Origin: Caldilineaceae bacterium
Lineage (GTDB): Bacteria > Chloroflexota > Anaerolineae > Caldilineales > Caldilineaceae
NCBI GenBank assembly: GCA_022827195.1
Contig: JAJDTL010000004.1
Location: 62,001-126,000, forward strand
Direction: 5' to 3'
DNA: 64,000 bases
The notes beneath the pieces are model-generated. The model searched no databases, had not been told where the DNA came from, and saw nothing but the letters and a program-made list of their open reading frames with translations. Shown one piece after another: positions 31,691 through 40,392 of the stretch; position 1 is the first letter of the stretch, and each line of letters opens with the position of its first letter. A program made the position numbers and the translations under genes.

Positions 31691-33148
31691 TCAGGCCGCA
31701 TCCGGGTCGATGCCAATGTTCCTGAAGTACTGTCGGCGATAGGTTGTCGCCACCTCCTGCCACTCCTCGGCCAGCTGCTCGGGCGTGATATTCCCCGACA
31801 GCATCGTTCCCGACCTTTCGCAGAAGGACGCGGCGATTTCCTCAGGGATCGTGATAAACCGATTCGAGCAGCGCAGCATCACATAGGTGGCAAGACCCAG
31901 GTCGCCCCACTCCCAACCTACCCAGGTATGCTCGTCGTTGACGGCGCGTTTGTAGTCGGCGAAGGAGATGCCGAAGTTGCCGGCCGACTCGGCATCGGCT
32001 ACCGCGATCGGATTGTTGACGAACTCCTTAAGCCCGGAAACGTGGGCGAAGGTCTTCCACGCGTAGATCTGCGGCTCCGGCCTGAACTGGTTGATGCAGA
32101 ACTCCTTAGCAATTTCGTGGTTCCCTTTCGGGGCCGCTGCCACCGCGCCGATCGATTGGGTCTCGTAATAGACCATATTGTGTTTGCCTTCAACCAGGCC
32201 CGGCATCTCGGTGTAGCCCATCAGCGGGATCGCCTCCGGCCTGCCCGCGCCGCCGGCGTGCTGCAGCGCCGGCTCGGCCGCTGAGGTAGCGTAGCCCTGG
32301 TCGAAGGTCTGCCAGCCGGCGCCCTCGGGCCTGTTCCCGTCAGCCGGCGAGCAACCGTACTCAAAGACGGGGTCAAAGTGGATCGTCTTGATGGCCTGGA
32401 CCGTCTCGTCGGTCGTGAGGGTAAACTCCTTCTTCTGGTCGTCCCACCAGTGGCCGCCCTGGTCGAGGATGCCACCGAGCAGACGGGCGGCGCGCCAATG
32501 CACAAAGTTATCGTATCCCCAGCGGACGGTGTTGCCGCTGGCATCGGTCTGGTTGAGATTGGTCAGCTCCGCGTAGAAGTCGGAGTAGTTCTCGTGCCAT
32601 TTCCCTTCGGGCGGATAGGGCATGCGCGCCTCATCGAAATAGGGTTTCCAGTAGGTCAGGAACTGGCCGTAAGTCGAGTTGTGGAAGACAGGGGCAAAGT
32701 AGAATTTGCCGTTCCAACTTCCGCCTTCGACGTCGGTCTGAATGATGTCATCGAGATCCCATTCCGAGGCTTCGATTGTGTCGTCAAGCGGCAGGAAGAC
32801 GCCGCGGGCTATCTCGCCGAAGATCTTGTTGCCCAAGTCTTGATGGATGTCGGGAGGGTTGCCGGCGGCCAGCCTGGAAAGCAGGTCCAGTCGTGCTCCG
32901 GCTGCGGAGGCTTGCGTCAGCTTGATCGTGACACCGGTCCTTGCTTCGAAGTCATCGATGCTGCCCTTGAGAATGTTCTGCTAGTTGCCCTTGTGCAGAT
33001 ACTCGACTTCCATCGGCTCTTCCATCGCCGAATCGGCCGGTCCCTGGACTGCTGTCGGGGCGACGCAGGCGGCTGCGAGGACGCCCGCAGTGCCAACTGC
33101 TGAAAGGCGCAGAAAGTCGCGTCGGCTCATCATGTTCTTCGCTTGCAT
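31691..33148 (-). pseudogene. Sugar ABC transporter substrate-binding lipoprotein, interrupted by in-frame TAG
   Basis: From the ATG at 33148, preceded by AAAGGAGAG, the frame reads MQAKNMMSRRDFLRLSAVG then a lipobox ending AAAC at residue 28. This is a twin-arginine-like lipoprotein signal. Codon 56 (32981-32983) is TAG, after EVEYLHKGN. The frame then runs uninterrupted for 429 codons, starting QNILKGSIDDFEARTGV and including GNPPDIHQDLGNKIFGEIA, with the look of an extracellular solute-binding protein family 1 member. TGG at the stop would give a normal protein. Either the gene is a recent nonsense pseudogene, the base is an error, or the long part is translated from an internal TTG near 32836, which would lack a signal. 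It heads the ABC operon. Confidence 0.8.
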
Positions 33149-33288
33149 GACTCTTCTCTCCTTTGGATCCGTGCGAATGCCGCACGCCTAGACGCTCGCC
33201 GGGAGGGCGAGCACTACCCATCGACAGACCGGAGTCGCAACGCGTTCGTTCATGTTTTGAAAGGCATCACCCCCTTACCCGGAACATG

Positions 33289-33303
33289 CCAGGTCTGACC
33301 TGG
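33289..33303. promoter_or_regulatory. Perfect palindrome, candidate GntR/FadR-type operator
   Basis: CCAGGTCTGACCTGG is a 7-1-7 perfect inverted repeat with the GT-N3-AC core recognised by FadR-subfamily GntR repressors. It lies 141 bp upstream of the binding-protein start, between the ABC operon and the PhyH genes. No GntR regulator gene occurs in the window. The regulatory role is inferred. Confidence 0.5.
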
Positions 33304-33408
33304 ATCATCTCATCTTAGGCGACTGGGCTGTTCGAGCCGGTCCCGGCTTATTGAATCCGGCCGGCAGACAGTTGGCAGGCGCAAACACGGTGGTCTTACC
33401 GCGGCCGT

Positions 33409-34218
33409 CTACTCAAATCTATACCCTGTGTCACGCTCTGCGTCGGCGATGATATCGTACATCTTGGCGATTTTCCGTCTGCGCCGCGGTCCGGCCGTGG
33501 CCAGCAGGCGTTCGCTGAAGACCTTCTTGTTAAGAATGTCTCGCCTGAAGAAGCGATAACCGCCCAGGAACATTTCTTCCCAGCCGGGCTGGGGATGAGC
33601 GGCCCAGTCCAGGGCAAAGATGCGGCAGCCCTCGCCCGCTGCCCCCCACGACGATTTCCAGAGCCGCTGGTCGACCGCGATGACGTCCCCCGGCGTCGAC
33701 CCGATATCGACCTTTCCGGGGAGGTCGGGCGAGTTGATATCGAGGACGCCGTCTCTTACGGCCTGGTTGAGATCGCGGCTGTACTCGGGAAGGTGGCTGG
33801 TGGCGACAAGGCTCAGGCCACCCTCGCCTTGCGCGACCGGATCGCAGTAGAAGACCGTCTTCATTGTGCTGTACGTGTGAAGGATACCGGCGACCTCGGT
33901 GTGCCAGCCGCTATTCCCCGCGACCAGGCCGCCGCTGTTGCCGATGTAGAGGCTATCGGCGCCGAGCAGGCCATCCACGACGTCGAGCAGGCGGTCATTG
34001 TCGAGCAGCGGATAGAAGACGTCGGGGTCCTGCTCGATGAACGACTCCATATACCGGCCGTCGGTTCCACTGGCGTCGGCCCGGCTCTGCTGATGGCTGA
34101 CGACGCGCATAAGCGCCCGGGCGTACTGTTCAACCTCGTCCGCCGTGAACAGTTGTGGGAAGACGGCGTACCCAAATGTCTGGAAAAAGAGTCGCCCTTC
34201 AGCGAACGGTGATGTCAT
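33409..34218 (-). CDS. PhyH-family protein with altered iron-binding site
   Basis: The start is placed at the ATG at 34218, which gives 269 aa aligned end to end with the neighbouring paralog; a longer frame would overlap that gene. The fold motifs of phytanoyl-CoA dioxygenase-like Fe(II)/2-oxoglutarate oxygenases are present: FGYAVFPQLFTADEVEQY, GWHTEVAG (H106, E108) and GDVIAVDQRLWKSSWG. The distal iron-ligand histidine seen in the paralog (LWHSSWGG) is lysine here (K188), while the likely 2-oxoglutarate arginine (R199) remains. The enzyme may therefore be inactive, or use a different metal site. The gene starts 8 bp after the upstream paralog. Confidence 0.85.
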   Translation of the reverse strand: MTSPFAEGRLFFQTFGYAVFPQLFTADEVEQYARALMRVVSHQQSRADASGTDGRYMESFIEQDPDVFYPLLDNDRLLDVVDGLLGADSLYIGNSGGLVAGNSGWHTEVAGILHTYSTMKTVFYCDPVAQGEGGLSLVATSHLPEYSRDLNQAVRDGVLDINSPDLPGKVDIGSTPGDVIAVDQRLWKSSWGAAGEGCRIFALDWAAHPQPGWEEMFLGGYRFFRRDILNKKVFSERLLATAGPRRRRKIAKMYDIIADAERDTGYRFE

Positions 34219-34226
34219 CTGCCCGT

Positions 34227-35039
34227 TTACGACCGGTTCATCTCTTGAATTCTGGCGGCCAATCCGGCGATTTTCTGTCTGCGGCGGGCTCCCGCCGTCT
34301 CCATCAGGCGCTCGCTCTTGTACCCGGTGCTGTAGGGGACCATGCGTTCTTCCCAGGCCTGCTTGGGACAGGAGGCCCAGTTGAATGTGAACATGCGACG
34401 GCCGATCTTGCCGCCCCACGACGAGTGCCACAGGCGGTGGTCAAAGGCCATCACATCCCCCGGCATCGATTCCAACGGCGTGCGGCCGGGCACGTCGGGC
34501 GAGTTGATGTCGAAGACGCCGGCCTGGATCGCGTCGTAGAGCTGGCGGCAGACCTCCGGATGGTGGCTTCCGGGGATCACGCTCAGGCAGCCGTGCCCGT
34601 CGGCGACCGGATCACAGTAGAAGGCTGTCTTCATCGTGGGGAGCATATGCACGTTCGGCGAAACGCCGTTGACGTCGGTATGCCAGGGCGTGGATCCCAC
34701 GTACATGTTGCCGTCGTTTCCACCGGTGAAAAGGCTGTCCTCGCCGAGCAGACCGTCCACGACGCCCAGCAGACGTTCATCATCGAGCAGCGGGTAAAAG
34801 ACATCGCGGTCGTGCTCGATCATTGGGTTCACAACATCGCGTTCTTTGCCGTCGAAATCGGCGCCGCCGCGTTTGCGGCGCAGCGAACGCTCGAGCGCCT
34901 GTCCGTAACGCTCAATTTCCGCCGGCGTGAAGAGCTGCGGGAAGGCGACAAAGCCGAACGTGCGAAAATGGTGGCGTTGCGCTTCGGTTACGACAGGGCT
35001 TTTCAGGCTCCCAGTGATACTATGATTCACTTTGTCCAT
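34227..35039 (-). CDS. Phytanoyl-CoA dioxygenase (PhyH) family oxygenase
   Basis: This 270-aa Fe(II)/2-oxoglutarate oxygenase has the full ligand set: PWHTDVNG (H120, D122), DHRLWHSSWGG (H205) and RRMFTFNWA (R215 for 2-oxoglutarate). The N-terminal FRTFGFVAFPQLFTPAEIER is the standard entry strand. Family members hydroxylate acyl chains, amino acids, or O- and N-methyl groups; the substrate is not evident here. It is the paralog of the next gene, 8 bp away, and one of five PhyH genes in a row. The ATG at 35039 is the natural start, and 531 bp with an IS relic separate it from the upstream gene. Confidence 0.92.
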   Translation of the reverse strand: MDKVNHSITGSLKSPVVTEAQRHHFRTFGFVAFPQLFTPAEIERYGQALERSLRRKRGGADFDGKERDVVNPMIEHDRDVFYPLLDDERLLGVVDGLLGEDSLFTGGNDGNMYVGSTPWHTDVNGVSPNVHMLPTMKTAFYCDPVADGHGCLSVIPGSHHPEVCRQLYDAIQAGVFDINSPDVPGRTPLESMPGDVMAFDHRLWHSSWGGKIGRRMFTFNWASCPKQAWEERMVPYSTGYKSERLMETAGARRRQKIAGLAARIQEMNRS

Positions 35040-35399
35040 TCCTGGCGCCTTTCGTATGACATCTAAATATTATATTATCAATCCCTCTGGCTGGCTGTCA
35101 ACCTCCCTGATTTTCGCCTGTGTCCCGCATTTGGCGTAACTGTGCGGTCCGATTTCTGCGCGCGGCCGGGCAGAAACCAGGCTTTGGTTTGCGCTGCGAC
35201 AGAGGGGTTTTCAGGATTGTGCGCGGGAGGCTTGGCGGGGAGGGGACATCTAGCTAGTTTTCTGAAAAGTGTCCGAAATGTTTTTTCCCCTCCCCCTTAG
35301 GAGAAGGACGCGCTTGAAGACAGGGGTATGGCCGAAAAGCCGGTGATGAAAGTACAGATCGTTGGCAAGAAGCAGTTCCTTTCATCATAGTGACGCCAA
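35040..35399. other. Intergenic stretch, no gene recognised
   Basis: There is an AT-rich piece at 35060-35090 (upstream of the PhyH gene at 35039, so a possible promoter area) and a stretch around 35255-35300 (TTTTCTGAAAAGTGTCCGAA) that looks like IS-end DNA. I find no coding frame that fits a family. Confidence 0.4.
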
Positions 35400-35502
35400 G
35401 CGCAACGGGGAACTTGCAGGCTCCGGTGTGTTGGCCCCGCTTGGCGGCCATCGATGCGGCGCTCCACCGGCCTGGCGTGCCGCTCAATCGTACAATTCAT
35501 TC
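35400..35502 (-). mobile_element. Strongly diverged IS3-type OrfA start relic
   Basis: Read on the minus strand, KRGQHTGACKFPVAL matches the OrfA beginning KRRQHTAAYKFRVAL of the element at 1383-1603, and the DNA upstream (GGTGGAGCGCCGCATCGATG) matches that element's GTGGAGGGGCAGTACGATG. The rest of the transposase and the outer end are not recognisable. It is the fourth trace of this family in the window. Confidence 0.5.
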
Positions 35503-35570
35503 GCGATGAATCTATCGGGACCGGGCATAGCCGGGGCACTGCAAGACGCGGATGCGAGCACGTTCACGCG

Positions 35571-36290
35571 TCAGCCCTCGACCACATGCCTGCTCATCTT
35601 CTGGACCAGCGGCGGCATCCGGTCGCGGACGCTGCGCTTCATCAGGTGCCAGTGACCGGCCGCCGGGTCCATCCAGTGCGCGTGATATGGGACCGACAGG
35701 CCGACGCGCTGTTGGTCTTGTGTTACGTTGGCGCCGCCGCGATGCCAGATACTGCCATGAAAGATGACTACAGATCCTGCCGGGCCCTCGGCCGACACAC
35801 GATGTTTGTAGTCCACGTCGGGTCGAGGCGCGCGGCGCGAGTATTGGCTGAAGGGGATGAGCTGCGTGGCGCCATTTTCGCGGCTGAATTCGGTCAGCAT
35901 CCAGAGACTGTTGGTGATGAAGCAGGCGTCCGGCACCGGCAGGCCGGATTGGGGAAACCAACCCACGGGCACATCGGCGTGGAAGCTCGGCGCCGGTGCG
36001 CCCGGTTTGATCCAGAGCCCGCCCACCTCGGCCAGCTGAAAGTCAGGGCCAAGCAGGTGACGCGCCAGCTCGAGATAGACCGGGTTGGTGACGAGCGGCA
36101 CGAAGACATCCTGGTCGTCGTTGTTCAATACGTTGCGCAGGTTCTGGACCGGCTTGTCTGCATCCGCCTGCCGGCCCATGATCTCCATCAATCGTTTTGC
36201 CATGCGGTCCGCTTCAGCGGGAGAGATCAGGTTGTGAATGATGACGAAGCCATACTCATCCAGTTCCCTCTTCAACTCCTCGATGTTCAC
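35571..36290 (-). CDS. Phytanoyl-CoA dioxygenase (PhyH) family oxygenase
   Basis: The GTG at 36290, five bases after AAGGAGG, gives 239 aa; the frame is open further upstream, but without a better site. Motifs: LDEYGFVIIHNLISPAEADR at the N-terminus, SFHADVPVGW (H104, D106), FHGSIWHRGGANVT (H183) and QQRVGLSVPYHAHW (R195). All Fe(II)/2-oxoglutarate ligands are present. It is more distant from the two preceding paralogs than they are from each other, so the row was not made only by recent tandem duplication. It is co-oriented with the neighbouring PhyH genes; the substrate is unknown. Confidence 0.92.
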   Translation of the reverse strand: MNIEELKRELDEYGFVIIHNLISPAEADRMAKRLMEIMGRQADADKPVQNLRNVLNNDDQDVFVPLVTNPVYLELARHLLGPDFQLAEVGGLWIKPGAPAPSFHADVPVGWFPQSGLPVPDACFITNSLWMLTEFSRENGATQLIPFSQYSRRAPRPDVDYKHRVSAEGPAGSVVIFHGSIWHRGGANVTQDQQRVGLSVPYHAHWMDPAAGHWHLMKRSVRDRMPPLVQKMSRHVVEG

Positions 36291-36392
36291 AGGGGCCTCC
36301 TTGTGCGGTCCACACCTCACGCGCCAGGTTAACACCGGTCTGATTGGGGCAATGCCGCTATAGGTTGTTTCAGCGCTGCGCAGGACACGAAA

Positions 36393-37193
36393 CTAGGCCG
36401 GCTCGGGGGCATCGTCGGGAATCTGCTCCCATAGCTGTTCGAGGTGCCGCTTGCGCTCGGGCGCGGCCGTACCGAGGAGCGGCCCGCCGGGGTCGCCGAA
36501 CACATCGCGCTTGGAGTAGCCATGTTTGCGGATGACTTCGCGGAAGTGGTGAAGTGACTCACCCGTGTGCCGTTCGGTGAAGACCATGGTGAACATGCGG
36601 CGCCGGTCGCTGCCGCCCCAGGCGCTGTGCTTGGTGGCGTGGTTGAAAACGGCCACGTCGCCGGGTTGGGTCTCCAGCGCCTCGGCCGGCACGTCGCGGC
36701 CGTGAATGCCGCCCCAGGGGCTGTCTCCGTTCAACTCGCGATGGACGATTTCGGCGTAGGGCTCGCCGGCGCGGTGGCTGCCGGGAATGACCCGCAGCGC
36801 GCCGCCGTCGCGCGTCATCGGGTCGAGATAGATGGCGAACTTGAAGAAGCGAATCGGCGGCGGCCAGCTGGTATCGGAATGCCAGCGCGTGTCACCCGTG
36901 TAGTAGTTGGCGTCGCTGTTCCAGTACTGGTAGTCGTCTCCCAGCAGGCTGGCGGCAGTACCGGCGATGCGGTCGTCGTCCAGCAGCGTACAGAGGTAGG
37001 CGTTGTGATTGAGCCCCGGAACGACGCAGAACCTGCTTGCGCCGTCGTGTTCGGCGCCGCCGCGGCTGGTCATAAGCTCCTCGAAGGCTGCGGTGACGCG
37101 GTCGATCCGGTCGCTGAGCAGACCGGGCAGGTGCAGGTAGCCGAAGGTGTCCATAAAGGTGAGTTGGTCTTCACTAAGTCGGAAAGCGGGCAT
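36393..37193 (-). CDS. Phytanoyl-CoA dioxygenase (PhyH) family oxygenase
   Basis: The ATG at 37193 gives 266 aa beginning PAFRLSEDQLTFMDTFGYLH; the longer open frame upstream overlaps the next gene and has no family features. Iron ligands are RWHSDTSW (H105, D107) and NHATKHSAWGG (H189), with the 2-oxoglutarate arginine in RRRMFTMVF. The jelly-roll strand GGALRVIPGSHRAGEPY is typical. It starts 25 bp after the stop of the 400-aa PhyH-like gene, so the two are in one operon. The reaction should be hydroxylation coupled to 2-oxoglutarate decarboxylation. Confidence 0.92.
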   Translation of the reverse strand: MPAFRLSEDQLTFMDTFGYLHLPGLLSDRIDRVTAAFEELMTSRGGAEHDGASRFCVVPGLNHNAYLCTLLDDDRIAGTAASLLGDDYQYWNSDANYYTGDTRWHSDTSWPPPIRFFKFAIYLDPMTRDGGALRVIPGSHRAGEPYAEIVHRELNGDSPWGGIHGRDVPAEALETQPGDVAVFNHATKHSAWGGSDRRRMFTMVFTERHTGESLHHFREVIRKHGYSKRDVFGDPGGPLLGTAAPERKRHLEQLWEQIPDDAPEPA

Positions 37194-37218
37194 GGTGGCA
37201 GCTCCTGTGCGTTTTTGG

Positions 37219-38421
37219 TCAGCCCCAGCTGGCGATAAACTCTTCGACGTCAAGATTGGCCGGCATTGCGTAGTAAAGGTAGCGTGAGCGTCGTTCCGGA
37301 CGTCCGGGGACCTCCTGCATCGTATCCGCCTGGAGCCTGTCGTCCAACTCTGCAAACCGTTGCCACAGCGCGCCGGCCTCCGTCGAGGAGAAACGACGCG
37401 CCAGGTCATCGTAGAAGCAGCACATCGGGACGTTGGCCGGGATGGCGCGTGCGCGCGCTTCCAGGGGCTGGCCGGCCACGTCGGGCCGGTGCAGGGTGTG
37501 GATATTCTTGGCCAGCTTGGACAGCAGGATCACACACACGATGCGGCCCTTTGCGCCCGGGTGCAGCTCGGCCAGCCTGGCGCGAAAGGCGGCCGCGTCG
37601 CGGTCCAGAACTGTGCGCAGCGTCGCTTCCACGAGGTCTCGCTCCTGCGCCAGGCGTTCGGCCCAGCCTTCGAACGTCTGCCGGGCGGCCGGCGAAAGGT
37701 GCCGGCAGAAGCCCATCCCCCTGTCGAGGTCCCAGTTGCAGCTCTGCGGATTGTAGGGATAGAGCGGGCCGCCGATCGAGCGGTAACCGCCGTGAATCGT
37801 GCGCCGCAGCTTGGTGCCGTAGTTGCTGCCCCAGTGGTGGTTCAGATTGATATAGACGACGCCATCGCCGGCTTTGAGCTCGACCGGGATGCCGCCCGGC
37901 AGCGGCTGGCGCGGGTCGGCGCGCAGCTGGCGGTCCTCTTCCTCGGTGTTGGGCCGGCGAAAGCTCCCGGGCACCAGCCACAGCACGTTGTCGTCGTAGA
38001 GGGGGATGTTCCATTGCACGTAGGCTGGGCCGTTCTCAAGCAGGTCCATCTGCAGACCTTGCAGAGGCGCCATGTTGGGCGAATCGAAATCGCGGTGCCA
38101 CTCAGCCGGCCCGTGGTCGCGGGTCGGGCTGCACATCACCCACATCTCAGTAACAGCCGCTTCCGGCCCGCGCATCAGCTGTCTGCTGACACCCAGCGTG
38201 TTTTCGTGCAGCCAGAAATCGATTGTATTGGCGGTGGCCGCGTCGACGGTATGGTTGGTCGTCAACCGCGGCTGGCGCCCGCCTGCCAACCACGACCGCC
38301 CGCCCTGGCGTTCGATGAGGGTGTCGTAGCTGGCGCGCAGCTCAGCCAGCAGCTCCGGCGGGACCACTTCGCGCAATATGATGTAGCCGTCGTCCATCAG
38401 CTGTTGCGGATCAACCTTCAT
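37219..38421 (-). CDS. PhyH-like oxygenase with extended C-terminus
   Basis: This 400-aa protein has the PhyH core in its first 215 residues: LMDDGYIILREVVPPELLAE, AEWHRDFDSP (H109, D111), WLVPGSFRRPNTEEE, NLNHHWGSN (H196) and LRRTIHGGY (R206/R207). The extra 180 residues are helical and carry the unusual segment VPMCCFYDDLARRF; I do not recognise this domain. It is about 130 residues longer than its neighbours and probably acts on a different substrate. The ATG at 38421 gives the natural N-terminus. Confidence 0.85.
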   Translation of the reverse strand: MKVDPQQLMDDGYIILREVVPPELLAELRASYDTLIERQGGRSWLAGGRQPRLTTNHTVDAATANTIDFWLHENTLGVSRQLMRGPEAAVTEMWVMCSPTRDHGPAEWHRDFDSPNMAPLQGLQMDLLENGPAYVQWNIPLYDDNVLWLVPGSFRRPNTEEEDRQLRADPRQPLPGGIPVELKAGDGVVYINLNHHWGSNYGTKLRRTIHGGYRSIGGPLYPYNPQSCNWDLDRGMGFCRHLSPAARQTFEGWAERLAQERDLVEATLRTVLDRDAAAFRARLAELHPGAKGRIVCVILLSKLAKNIHTLHRPDVAGQPLEARARAIPANVPMCCFYDDLARRFSSTEAGALWQRFAELDDRLQADTMQEVPGRPERRSRYLYYAMPANLDVEEFIASWG

Positions 38422-38553
38422 GGGCAGTTTCTCCTTTGCGTCAGGCTCGCAACGGGCCGGGCGCGCCGCGAGATCTGCGGGCGCATCCGTCTCTTTATTG
38501 CAGGAGCAACCATATCGTAGGTCCGGCGTTGACAGCGGGCATGTGAACGTGGT

Positions 38554-40392
38554 TCAAATCGTGTCCCCGCTCCTTTCACGCGCAAAAGCGTCAAGCAGTT
38601 CTTGCACGCGCGCCAGGTAGTTCCCGGTCTGCGCGTGCTCCAGGATCCAGGTATCGTTTCGCACTTCATAGGGGACATTTCTGACCCTGGACGGCGTCCA
38701 GCGGTCGGTGATCTCGGAGATGGGAACGAGGAAAGCAATCTGCCACGATTCGTCTTCCAGGGCGGCCGCTTCTCCTCCTTCCTCCCACTGTCTTGCCAGC
38801 GTCATGAAACAGATGCCGGGGACCGAGAGCTCTTTCCGTCCCGGAATCGAGACTTGGGCTTTGGGAAGGAACAGCTCTCCGTTCTCCCGCTGAGGAACGA
38901 CCAGTTCGGCCCTGTGCCATTCATACATCTGATGGATGGTAAGCGAAGGGTCGAGCATCAGCACGAGGGGGCCGTAGAGGAGCGCGGCGAGGTCCACCTT
39001 GCCGGTGTTGGCGGGCGCATGTGTCATGGCCGGCGCGGAGAAGCCGTTCTGATCGCCGGGCACTAGCCGGAGATGGGGGTCGAAACCGATTTCCACCATG
39101 TCCCCGGGCTTCCAATGACGTCTGATCGATGCGTAGCCCTGCGCCGGTGTGACGGCATGGGGCTGACCGTTGAGGGTCATCTGGAAGGCGCGCGTCCAGT
39201 GGGGAACTCTTATGCTCAGTCCGAAGGAGATCTCCTCTTTCGGCTGGAGTTCCAGGCGCGTGACGGGCTCTGAAGGGTATGTCGTAGACTGACTCAGACG
39301 GACCTCGCCATTTTCCAGGGGGACCACTGCGTCAGAAGGCGTAAAGAGGTTGACGTCTATGCCGTCATCGTCGTGCGTGTAGATGAACCTGACGGCTTCC
39401 AACATCGTTCGGGGGCCGTGCATGGAGCAGCACCACCAGGCCACGTCGTCACGCGATAACTCTGTTGGATCGGCGCGAATTGAGCGGTACGTGCAGAAGC
39501 CTCCGCTGTGCTCCTGGTCGAAGTAGAGGTGATTGAGCAGCGTATGCTCGGCCACATCCATATATTTGGGCTCTCTCGTTGCCTGCCACAGACTCAGCGA
39601 GAGGCGGAACCAGTCGGCGATAGAACAGGTCTCATCCCTGGTCTCAAACGGATAGGTGGAGCCTTCGCTGATACCGCCTGAGACCCACATGTTGCGCTGC
39701 AAGATCCGGTCCCAGACATTCTGGGCGTGCTTGAGGAATTCCGGTTTCTCGGTGGCTGCGAACAGGTCGACAAACCCGCGCATTGCCAGGAGATATGAAT
39801 GCGTGTGATAGCTGTGCTCCTCGCCGCCGGGGTCGCCGAACTCCGGATCGACTTCGACCCGTCGCGGGAGCTCCTCGGCGAACTTCAGGTAATCCCGGTT
39901 GCCTGTAGCCCTTGAAAGCGCAACCAGGCCCTCCAAAGGCGTCAACATCCAGTTCCAGGTCGTGTCCTGGGGCAGGTTGGCGCGATAGAAGTCGCCCAGT
40001 CTTTTGGCAGATTCAAGGGCTTCGGGCTCCTGGGTGGCCTCCCAATAGGCCAGCAGGCCCAGCAGGGCGCGGCTGCCGCCAAACCATGTGCCGGAAGCGA
40101 GCCGCGTGCTGAAAAAGCCGTCCGGCTGCTGGGAACGCAAGAGCAGCCGGGCCGTCTCTTCGAGAATCGGCAAGTGATCTTTCCCGAACATCGTCGCTGC
40201 CGCGACCGCATCGACCCAGCGGCCCAATCCGTCAACGCCCCAGGTCTGGGTATGGCCTTCGCCGCTCAGGATTCGATCCCTCACTGCCAGGAGATGGCTG
40301 AGGCCAAGGCCGATACGCGTGTCCAGCTGTCCGGAGACGTTGATCGAACCAAGGTCGACGGGAGATGGATGACGATCCGTCCTTGTCGTCAC
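38554..40392 (-). CDS. GH127-type beta-L-arabinofuranosidase-like glycoside hydrolase
   Basis: This 612-aa protein has the (alpha/alpha)6 barrel of GH127 (DUF1680): WGVDGLGRWVDAVAAATMFG, SYHTHSYLLAMRGFVDLFA, MWVSGGISEGSTYPFETRDE (carrying the likely catalytic glutamate region), TCSIADWFRLSLSLW and DDVAWWCCSMHGPRTMLEA with its cysteine pair. C-terminal beta-sandwich segments FGLSIRVPHWTR and LAALLYGPLVLMLD follow. There is no signal peptide, so it acts in the cytoplasm on imported sugar. It is the first gene of the PhyH row on the minus strand and the second enzyme of this clan in the window, with low similarity to the one at 23137. Confidence 0.85.
   Translation of the reverse strand: MTTRTDRHPSPVDLGSINVSGQLDTRIGLGLSHLLAVRDRILSGEGHTQTWGVDGLGRWVDAVAAATMFGKDHLPILEETARLLLRSQQPDGFFSTRLASGTWFGGSRALLGLLAYWEATQEPEALESAKRLGDFYRANLPQDTTWNWMLTPLEGLVALSRATGNRDYLKFAEELPRRVEVDPEFGDPGGEEHSYHTHSYLLAMRGFVDLFAATEKPEFLKHAQNVWDRILQRNMWVSGGISEGSTYPFETRDETCSIADWFRLSLSLWQATREPKYMDVAEHTLLNHLYFDQEHSGGFCTYRSIRADPTELSRDDVAWWCCSMHGPRTMLEAVRFIYTHDDDGIDVNLFTPSDAVVPLENGEVRLSQSTTYPSEPVTRLELQPKEEISFGLSIRVPHWTRAFQMTLNGQPHAVTPAQGYASIRRHWKPGDMVEIGFDPHLRLVPGDQNGFSAPAMTHAPANTGKVDLAALLYGPLVLMLDPSLTIHQMYEWHRAELVVPQRENGELFLPKAQVSIPGRKELSVPGICFMTLARQWEEGGEAAALEDESWQIAFLVPISEITDRWTPSRVRNVPYEVRNDTWILEHAQTGNYLARVQELLDAFARERSGDTI

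Noticed and set aside
21286..32983. Amber codon reassignment or pyrrolysine use, suggested by two in-frame TAG codons
   Set aside because: TAG ends several clear genes in this window (R3H ATPase, darA, rhomboid, iron-binding lipoprotein), and no pyl genes are seen. Nonsense mutation or base error is simpler.
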